Assembly: GCA_031628995.1 (NCBI GenBank)
Contig: JAVLUO010000009.1
Location: forward strand, 25,827-89,826
Reading direction: 5' to 3'
DNA from: Bacillota bacterium LX-D
Lineage (GTDB): Bacteria; Bacillota; DUOV01; Zhaonellaceae
Length of the DNA stretch: 64,000 nt
Positions 57,922 through 64,000 of the stretch are shown piece by piece. Both the position numbers and the translations under genes were made by a program. Numbering within the stretch: the stretch's first letter is position 1; every line of letters begins with the position of its first letter. Under the pieces are notes generated by a model. It was not told the origin of the DNA, made no database searches, and saw only the letters and a program-made list of their open reading frames with translations.

Positions 57922-58506
57922 TTATAAAGAAATAACTTTAACTGCTAGGTTTAATTGGCCCACAATATTATACATGTTGGTAACTTTACCTATACAAAGT
58001 TTTTCTTTTAAATGATAAAAGTCCAGACATGTACCGCAAGCCAATATTTCCACGCCTTTCTTTTCCAAGGCAATTAGTTCGGACAAAATTTCAGAGCCTT
58101 CGCAAGCCAATTTTACCCCTGAATTTAGAAAGATAACCCTAACCGGCGCACACTCACTTTCAGCTAAACTATAGAAAAAGCTGCGCATTAGTATTTGCCC
58201 TAACTCATCATCCCCTTGGCCTAACTTATCTGAGCTTACTAAGTACAAAGCACCGCCTTCGATGGTTAAACCCGTCTCCATTCCTTGCTGTGGTTTTTTA
58301 TTAATATGAACATAATATTCAGTGCCCTTGTTTTCAACCTTAACCTGGCAGTGCATGCTCTCAGCCAGTCTGACTACATTATCTTTAGCGACTTCGTTAT
58401 CAACAATGGTCACAATTTTCCCTTGTTCCAAATTTTCAAGAGCCTTTTTAGTCATAATAACTGGTTGAGGGCAGGACATACCTCTCACATCAACTTGTTT
58501 TTCCAT
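57922..58506 (-). CDS. yedF: YedF selenium-metabolism protein (TusA-DsrE fusion)
   Basis: 194 residues. The N-terminal TusA-like domain (about 1-70) has VDVRGMSCPQPVIMTKKAL, with the acceptor Cys12. The C-terminal DsrE-like domain (about 90-194) has VIFLNSGVKLACEGSEIL and ILACGTCLDFYHLKEKLC. Proteins of this shape are fixed next to selD in selenium users and probably carry selenium or sulfur to SelD. Here it follows selD with a one-base gap. It supports the reading of selD as part of a working selenium pathway. Confidence 0.93.
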   Translation of the reverse strand: MEKQVDVRGMSCPQPVIMTKKALENLEQGKIVTIVDNEVAKDNVVRLAESMHCQVKVENKGTEYYVHINKKPQQGMETGLTIEGGALYLVSSDKLGQGDDELGQILMRSFFYSLAESECAPVRVIFLNSGVKLACEGSEILSELIALEKKGVEILACGTCLDFYHLKEKLCIGKVTNMYNIVGQLNLAVKVISL

Positions 58507-58507
58507 T

Positions 58508-59551
58508 TTAATTCCCCTCTACAATAATTTTTCCGGCACCATGCACTACAACTCCTATTATGCTGGCTTCCATTCCCTTTTTTGCTAAAGCTTTTAAATA
58601 CAGATCAGCTTGGCTTTGAGGCAAAGCTGCTAATAGTCCTCCTGCCGTCTGGGGGTCACAAAGTAGATCCTTATCTACATCTCCAATTTGACCCAGCCAG
58701 TCAACATTTTGCTGTAAGTAAGCCAGATTCCTTCTAGCCCCTCCGGGAACAATTCCCATTTGGGCGTAATCGTAGGCACCAGTTATAACTGGTATTTTTC
58801 CTAACTGCAACTTAAAAGAAACTTTACTGTCTTTAACCATCTCCCAAGCATGGCCTAAAAGTCCAAAACCTGTAACATCTGTGCAAGCATGAGCTTCAAA
58901 ATCTTTTAGCAGCTCTGCTGCGGTTTTGTTTAATTCAAGCATTGTATCCACTACTGCATCCATTTCCCTGGCAGTAAGCAGCTCACCTTTTAAAGCAGTA
59001 GTTAAAATTCCTACACCAATTGGTTTCGTTAAAACTAGTGCATCTCCCTCTTGAGCCCCTTGGTTGGTTAAAATTTCCTGAGGGTCCACTATTCCCGTAA
59101 CGGCCATGCCATATTTAGGTTCACTATCTTCTACAGTATGACCTCCTACTAAAAGGGCTTCCGCTTCTTTTAGTTTTTCTGCGCCGCCGGCTAGAATCTC
59201 TCGTAAAATTCCTAAATCTAAGCAGCTAGTTGGAAAGGTAATAATATTCATTGCCGTCAACGGTTTGCCTCCCATGGCATAAACATCACTTAAACTGTTA
59301 ACAGCTGCTACCTGACCAAAAATATAGGGATCATCAACCATGGGAGTAAAAAAATCAACTGTTTGTACTAGTGCTGTTTCCTCTGTTAACTTATAAACTC
59401 CGGCGTCGTCCATAGTTGCCCCGGAAACAAGCAAATTAGGGTGTGCAAACTCAGGCAATGTTTTTAAAAGGTCTGTTAAGGTCCCCGGACCTACTTTAGC
59501 TGCTCAGCCTGCGGCTTTAGCGTATTGGGTTAAACGTATTTTTTCCGCCAT
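58508..59551 (-). CDS. selD: Selenide, water dikinase, selenoprotein form (UGA at codon 16)
   Basis: 347 residues if TGA is read as selenocysteine. Makes selenophosphate from selenide and ATP. From ATG at 59551 the frame gives MAEKIRLTQYAKAAG, then TGA (59504-59506, codon 16), then AAKVGPGTLTDLL and the rest of SelD. The catalytic Cys/Sec of SelD lies at this place. Downstream marks are VDFFTPMVDDPYIFGQVAAV, AMGGKPLTAMNI and VTGFGLLGHAWEM. The GGTC/GACC hairpin just after the UGA could be the SECIS element. Without Sec readthrough the protein would start at 59458 and lack its catalytic residue. Confidence 0.93.
59478..59503 (-). promoter_or_regulatory. Candidate bacterial SECIS element in selD
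   Basis: Right after the UGA, AGGTC-CGGG-GACCT forms a short hairpin about 12-25 bases downstream, in the position used by SelB for Sec insertion. It was found by eye; fold not computed. Confidence 0.5.
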
Positions 59552-59569
59552 TTTAACACCCTCTTTGCT

Positions 59570-60991
59570 TTACTTTTCCCAGAAAGTCCGATAAGCCTTG
59601 TAAGCCATATAGATATCGGCTTTACTAGCAACCTCCAGGGGAGCATGAATGCTTAAAAGGGCAAGGCCACAGTCTAAGGTTTCAAAGCCTTGGTCTGCTA
59701 AAAATTGGGCAATAGTGCCCCCGCCCCCTTGATCTACTTTGCCTAGTTCTCCTACTTGCCACACCACACCATGTTCATTAAATAAATTTCTTATTTCTCC
59801 TACAAACTCCGCATGGGCATCATTGGCATCGTATTTGCCGCCGGCACCTGTATATTTCGTTAAAACTACGCCCCGGCCTAAAGCAGCTGCGTTTCTTTTA
59901 TCCATTACTCCTTCATAGTTAGGATCCTCAGCAGCAACCACATCGGCAGATAGTGCTTGGGAATTATTTAATACCTCTAGGGCAAGTGTGTTTTTCTTCT
60001 CTAAAAGGCACATCCTTGCCAACAGATATTCTAGAAATCTAGATTTGGCTCCTGTATTGCCCATACTTCCAATTTCTTCTTTATCCGTAAAAAAAGCAAG
60101 AGCAGTTTTTTGCGGCTTTTCCAATTCACAGATTGCCGTAAAACTAGGAAAGGCACAGGCCCGGTCATCTTGTCCATAAGCACCTATCATACTGCGATCT
60201 AACCCTAAATCCCTAGCTTTGCCCGCTGGAACTATTTCAATTTCAGAGCTAATTAAATCCTCTTCAAGTAAATCATACTCTCGGTGCAACTGATCTAGAA
60301 GTGCTAATTTTACTTTTTCCTTTACCTCTTCATCACTATAGGGAATACTGCCTACAAGTAGGTTTAAGCTCTCTCCAGTAACCCCTTCCGTCATGGTTTT
60401 TTTCATTTGTTCTTTAGCTAAATGTGGCAAAAGATCTGTTATGGTGAAAATTGGGTCAGAATCCTTTTCACCAATTGCTATTTTAATTTTCTTCCCTTGA
60501 GAATTAACAATTACTCCATGAATCGCCAAAGGGATTGTTAACCATTGATATTTTTTAATTCCCCCATAGTAATGGGTTTTTAAGAGTCCTAAACCTTCAC
60601 TTTCATAAAGGGGATTGGGTTTTAGGTCCAAACGTGGAGCATCTAAATGTGCCCCAACTAAATGGACACCTTCAGCAAGGGGTGTAGCACCCATAATCCC
60701 TAAGACTACCATTTTGCCGCGGTTAACACTGTAAAATTTTTGTCCCGGAGCGATTTGACCTTGGGCTATATATTCTTCCAAAGCCCTAAATCCAGCTTTT
60801 TGGGCTTGTTCAACTATGTATTCTACCCCTTCCCTTTCTGTCTTGGCACGGTCTAAAAAAGTTTTATACTTTTCATTTAAACTGAAAATTTGCTCCTTTT
60901 CCTGTTCTCCTATCTTTTCCCACACTAGTTGTTCTTTCCAAATAAGTTTCTTTTCTAATTCTTGACCTTTACTTAACTCCGACATTTTCAT
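59570..60991 (-). CDS. M18-family aminopeptidase
   Basis: 473 residues. Zinc-site segments of M18 (aminopeptidase I) are all present: VGAHLDAPRLDLKP, YGQDDRACAF, FFTDKEEIGSMGNTG, QALSADVVAAEDP and LLSIHAPLEVASKAD. It is a cytoplasmic, probably dodecameric enzyme that removes N-terminal residues, often acidic ones. The length is typical of the bacterial form. ATG follows TAGGAGGA. It overlaps the end of the QueG-like gene by 23 bases, so the two are translated together. Confidence 0.93.
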   Translation of the reverse strand: MKMSELSKGQELEKKLIWKEQLVWEKIGEQEKEQIFSLNEKYKTFLDRAKTEREGVEYIVEQAQKAGFRALEEYIAQGQIAPGQKFYSVNRGKMVVLGIMGATPLAEGVHLVGAHLDAPRLDLKPNPLYESEGLGLLKTHYYGGIKKYQWLTIPLAIHGVIVNSQGKKIKIAIGEKDSDPIFTITDLLPHLAKEQMKKTMTEGVTGESLNLLVGSIPYSDEEVKEKVKLALLDQLHREYDLLEEDLISSEIEIVPAGKARDLGLDRSMIGAYGQDDRACAFPSFTAICELEKPQKTALAFFTDKEEIGSMGNTGAKSRFLEYLLARMCLLEKKNTLALEVLNNSQALSADVVAAEDPNYEGVMDKRNAAALGRGVVLTKYTGAGGKYDANDAHAEFVGEIRNLFNEHGVVWQVGELGKVDQGGGGTIAQFLADQGFETLDCGLALLSIHAPLEVASKADIYMAYKAYRTFWEK

Positions 60992-61703
60992 TCCTCCTAG
61001 TTGACTTCTTACCCCAAGGGCAAACGGCTAGACAGCGGCCGCAAATCCTTTTTCCAAAAGTCACACGTACTTTACTTAAATATTCATCGCATTGTTTGGC
61101 AGCAAAACGCTTTTCCAAAGGATCTTCTCCTTTAAATTCTTCCCCAGTTAAAGCAGCAGCCGGGCACGCTTCTACACAAGCTCTGCATTGTCCACATTTA
61201 TTATCTAAGGGTTGATCCGTAGGCAGCTGTGCTTCTGTCAGCACAGTTACTAACCTCAATCGAGGGCCGTATTGAGGATTAATCAAGGAGCAATTTCTCC
61301 CAATCCAGCCTAACCCTGCTAGGCTCCCTGCCAAACGGTGGGAAAAAATTCCCGCCAACTTATCCTCAGTCACTCTTTGGGAAGCAGGAATGGGAAAAGC
61401 TTCGTATCCTTCATCCTGAAGAATATTAGCTATCCTTAAAGCTAAATCATCTAATCTAGTATTTAAAACCTTGTAATAATGTAAATATGTATGGGTAGGT
61501 CCTGCCTCTAACTGATTTACAACTCCCCTTGGATAAGGCATTCCCAAGACAACTGCCCTATCTAAATGCAATAAATCCTCACCGTAAATGTCAGCGATAT
61601 AATCTTTCACTGTTGACAAATCGGCAACGCCAAAGAGACTGGCTCCCCTCTCTTGTACCAAGTTTTGCAACCTCTCCCGTAGAGCTTCCCCTTCCATAAT
61701 CAA
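60969..61703 (-). CDS. QueG-like double [4Fe-4S] protein
   Basis: About 245 residues. The C-terminal ferredoxin part has CGQCRACVEACPAAALTG and KRICGRCLAVCPWG, two 4Fe-4S motifs. The N-terminal part (FGVADLST, AVVLGMPYPRGVVNQLEAG) resembles epoxyqueuosine reductase QueG and the related corrinoid-activating proteins. It is shorter than QueG (about 380) and lacks its C-terminal HEAT extension, so it may be a relative of unknown role rather than QueG itself. TTG at 61703 is seven bases after GGAGG. ATG at 61697 is also possible. Confidence 0.82.
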   Translation of the reverse strand: MIMEGEALRERLQNLVQERGASLFGVADLSTVKDYIADIYGEDLLHLDRAVVLGMPYPRGVVNQLEAGPTHTYLHYYKVLNTRLDDLALRIANILQDEGYEAFPIPASQRVTEDKLAGIFSHRLAGSLAGLGWIGRNCSLINPQYGPRLRLVTVLTEAQLPTDQPLDNKCGQCRACVEACPAAALTGEEFKGEDPLEKRFAAKQCDEYLSKVRVTFGKRICGRCLAVCPWGKKSTRRNENVGVK

Positions 61704-61793
61704 ATACACGCCTCCCTTAGTTGTATTACCTTTAACTAATAATATAGCATAGCATTGCCAAAAAGCACCTAAATTAATGGCCAAAAATTAAAA

Positions 61794-61829
61794 CTGCCCT
61801 ACCATTGCATTTGTTCCATGGTAAGGCAG
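61794..61829 (-). terminator. Terminator after the third chemoreceptor
   Basis: CTGCC and TACCAT pair with ATGGTA and GGCAG, and T-rich bases follow on the minus strand. Confidence 0.8.
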
Positions 61830-61846
61830 CAATTAACTAAGTAGTA

Positions 61847-63553
61847 TTAAAATTTAAATTTAGCAATTAAGTCTTGTAGTTCTCCGGCATCTTGTTCAAT
61901 TGCTTGAGAAGCTGCAGTTAAACGCTCAATATGAGCAGACTGATCTTGAATTGATGCAGCAATTTCTTCCGTAGAAGCTGCCGTTTCTTCTGTAATTGCT
62001 TTAATATCTTCCACATAGCCAGCTACATTCCGACTGGAATCAGCTATCTGTTGAATAGCTTTAGTTGACTCTGCAATGCGCACTGTAATTTCCTCAACAG
62101 ATTGCAAAACATGTTGAAAAGCTCTGTCCGTTTTTTGAATGGTTGTCATACCTTGTTGCACTTCAGTAGTGCTTGCGGACATTGCATCTACAGTTTCTTC
62201 AGTAGCAGCTTGAATACTTGTTACTAGCTGGGTAATCTCCTGGGCCGCCCCTTTGGATTGTTCCGCTAGCTTGCGTATTTCTTCTGCTACAACTGTAAAG
62301 CCACGTCCGTTTTCTCCAGCTCGAGCAGCTTCAATAGCTGCATTGAGGGCTAAAAGGTTTGTCTGTTCGGAAATATTTTTAATCATATCTAACATTATGG
62401 CAATTTGTCCCGAACGCTCTCCTAATCCTTGTACCTCCTGAGCCGAAAATTCTACGGTTTTTTTAATCCTTTCCATCTGGCTTATGGCATTTGCCACTGC
62501 CTGCTGTCCTTCTATGGTCACATTTTTTGTTTGTTGAGTCTGGTTCACAATTTCTTGGTTGGAAACAGAGATATTAGTAATAGTGTTAGCTATGTCATTT
62601 AGCTTTAAAACTGCATTCTCAATACCATTTGCTTGCTCCTCAGCTCCAGTAGCTAGTTGAGCGGAAGATTTGGCCACTTGCTCAGTTACAGCGTTGGAAT
62701 TAGCAGCAGTATCAGCTAAAGTCTTACTTTGCTGCAGCACTAGTTGGGCAATTTTATAGATGGAGCTAATCATATGTTGAATAGTTTGCAGCATCTTATT
62801 AGTTGAATGAGCCAATTTCTCAATTTCATCGCCAGTCTTAATCTCTATTCTCTTAGTTAAGTCTCCTCCTGCCTCGGCCATTTCGCCAAGTATTGCAGAA
62901 ACTACTTGCAGTGGTTTACTATAATAACGAGCTAAGAAAATACTTAAGGTTAGGGCAAACAAACTAGCTATAAAGCTAAAGATAAAAATATTTCTGCGAA
63001 GTTTCCCTAGCTCACTTGCTATTTTATCAGCCGAAATATCTACTCCAAGAAATGCAACTATTCGTCCCTGACCATTAAAAATCGGGGCATAAGCTGATTT
63101 ATAAGTACCCCACTTATCCGTATAGTACCCTTTCGTGTTTACAATTTTTCCTTGCAAAGCTTCCCGCATTTCCGGTTCTAACTCATATTCCTCCCCAATG
63201 GGAGAAGGATCTGTTGACGTATCTAAGACAAAATATCCTAAAGTATTGTTTTTTTGAGCCATTGTATAAATTGCAGCAATATCTGGATTATTTTTTTGGA
63301 CTTGCAGCAGCTTAGTAAGCTGCTGTTTAAATATAATTGTTTTCTCATCACCAGGGTGAAACAAGGCATGCTGGTCGCTATTAATGATTAGGGCACTGGC
63401 ACTAGCAATCCCTTTTAATTTGTTATCAAATTCATTTTTTAAAACCTTGGCCGCAGCACAATAAGTTAAACTGCCGACAGCAGTTGTCACCGCTATTGTT
63501 AATAGGATAAAAGCAGTTGCCAACTTAACCCTAATTGAAAGCTTAAACTTCAT
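61847..63553 (-). CDS. Methyl-accepting chemotaxis protein
   Basis: 568 residues. TM1 lies near 8-28, a single Cache-type periplasmic-side sensor (about 35-190) contains [18 protein letters not shown] and [16 protein letters not shown], and TM2 lies near 197-217. HAMP and the methyl-accepting coiled coil follow with the hairpin [20 protein letters not shown]. The ligand is unknown. The ATG at 63553 follows AGGGAG. A longer frame to 63589 lacks such a site. Confidence 0.93.
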   Translation of the reverse strand: MKFKLSIRVKLATAFILLTIAVTTAVGSLTYCAAAKVLKNEFDNKLKGIASASALIINSDQHALFHPGDEKTIIFKQQLTKLLQVQKNNPDIAAIYTMAQKNNTLGYFVLDTSTDPSPIGEEYELEPEMREALQGKIVNTKGYYTDKWGTYKSAYAPIFNGQGRIVAFLGVDISADKIASELGKLRRNIFIFSFIASLFALTLSIFLARYYSKPLQVVSAILGEMAEAGGDLTKRIEIKTGDEIEKLAHSTNKMLQTIQHMISSIYKIAQLVLQQSKTLADTAANSNAVTEQVAKSSAQLATGAEEQANGIENAVLKLNDIANTITNISVSNQEIVNQTQQTKNVTIEGQQAVANAISQMERIKKTVEFSAQEVQGLGERSGQIAIMLDMIKNISEQTNLLALNAAIEAARAGENGRGFTVVAEEIRKLAEQSKGAAQEITQLVTSIQAATEETVDAMSASTTEVQQGMTTIQKTDRAFQHVLQSVEEITVRIAESTKAIQQIADSSRNVAGYVEDIKAITEETAASTEEIAASIQDQSAHIERLTAASQAIEQDAGELQDLIAKFKF

Positions 63554-63877
63554 TAAGGAACATCTCCCTAAAATAAACTCCAAAAGCAACTGTATTTCTT
63601 TTCATTATAAATACATCTGTCTATTATTCAACGTTTTTTTACTATTTTATGGAATATAAACCAAAAGGGTTACTATTGTTTTTAGTTCCTTAAAATTCCT
63701 TCATATTATTCAAGGACCAGGAAATACTAGAACTACAGAGTCACTGAATGCTTTTTATCTACACGTTGCAAGTACTTGACAAATTTAACAAACTAATTGT
63801 TCTAAATTCTCAGCGACTACTCGGAAAAATAATCGAACTTTATTACGGGTAGATAATAAGCATCCAAACTCTTTAAT
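63554..63877. other. Intergenic region between chemoreceptor and intron
   Basis: No gene was recognised. A plus-strand TTGACA near 63776 may belong to a short transcript that ends at the terminator at 63878. The chemoreceptor promoter (minus strand) should also be here. Confidence 0.35.
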
Positions 63878-63909
63878 GGAAACTACCTCTCGGTAGTTTC
63901 CTTTTATTT
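63878..63909 (+). terminator. Rho-independent terminator that is the intron target site
   Basis: GGAAACTACC (63878-63887) pairs perfectly with GGTAGTTTCC around TCTC, followed by TTTTATTT. The intron 5' end follows with no gap. Confidence 0.85.
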
Positions 63910-64000
63910 GTGCGCCCAGCATGGGCGCTTGCTCGTCGGTGAAAGTCCGATACGGGGGTTGATAGTGCCAACCGTTAGCCTAAGACAAGGGTGTCCATCG
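63910..64000 (+). mobile_element. Group II intron, 5' end (class C-like), continues beyond window
   Basis: The sequence starts GTGCGCCCAGCATGGGCG, the canonical 5' boundary and first hairpin of group II domain I. GGTGAAAGTCCG and GTTAGCCTAA-CAAGGGTGTCC match the domain I pattern of class C introns such as that of Oceanobacillus. Class C introns typically insert directly after terminator hairpins, as here. Only about 91 bases are in view. The reverse transcriptase and 3' end lie outside. Confidence 0.85.

Overview
The window reads as a chromosomal segment of an anaerobic, low-GC Bacillota (Clostridia, probably a Peptococcaceae-like lineage). The main supports are the gene order rpsF-ssb-rpsR-yybS-rplI-lonC-dnaB-purA, a SCIFF ribosomally synthesised peptide with its radical SAM maturase, a selenoprotein form of SelD next to YedF, tryptophanase, three chemoreceptors and strong AGGAGG-type ribosome binding sites. 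The species is not identified. Most genes lie on the minus strand.

Region 1 (1-14.3 kb) is core-like: an amino-acid permease (cut by the window edge) behind tryptophanase, a His-rich COG0523/G3E protein, a KtrA/TrkA-KtrB/TrkH potassium uptake pair, a DUF1540 mini-protein, two chemoreceptors, a CorC/HlyC CBS-domain membrane protein, a short-chain dehydrogenase and a YndM-like membrane protein. Region 2 (14.3-17.1 kb) is a decayed island against a tRNA-Ser(CGA). It holds a truncated ATPase, an apparently intact Phd/RelE-type toxin-antitoxin pair, a TOPRIM fragment, a frameshifted transposase N-terminus and an HsdR pseudogene. An EamA pseudogene lies on the other side of the tRNA, followed by tadA and a DUF1992 gene.

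Region 3 (18.7-32.9 kb) is an accessory island ending at rlmH. It carries a 555-residue large serine recombinase, a smaller serine recombinase, a frameshifted and partly duplicated plasmid-type rep gene, phage/plasmid small ORFs, an XRE regulator and a complete type III restriction-modification pair (res, mod). At its right end the last codons of rlmH are duplicated as a direct repeat about 0.83 kb away. Both copies encode GEPYHK-stop but use different synonymous codons. This resembles the attachment-site arrangement of staphylococcal SCC elements and is the most interesting observation here.

Region 4 (32.9-59.6 kb) is core: rlmH, a WalJ-like hydrolase, murA, a membrane-anchored gluzincin, copZ-copA, a fused CoA-binding/thioredoxin reductase protein, a LysM-G5-M23 peptidase, the SCIFF locus, tRNA-Gly/Glu/Lys, purA, a FAD oxidoreductase with an attenuator-like leader, queT, a MarR regulator, dnaB-lonC-rplI-yybS-rpsR-ssb-rpsF, an MscS channel, an iron-type alcohol dehydrogenase, a HEAT-repeat protein, yedF and selD. 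SelD contains an in-frame UGA at the catalytic position, so the organism probably decodes UGA as selenocysteine. Region 5 (59.6-64 kb) has an M18 aminopeptidase, a QueG-like ferredoxin-domain protein and a third chemoreceptor. The window ends in the first ~90 bases of a group II intron that looks like class C, sitting directly behind a terminator hairpin.
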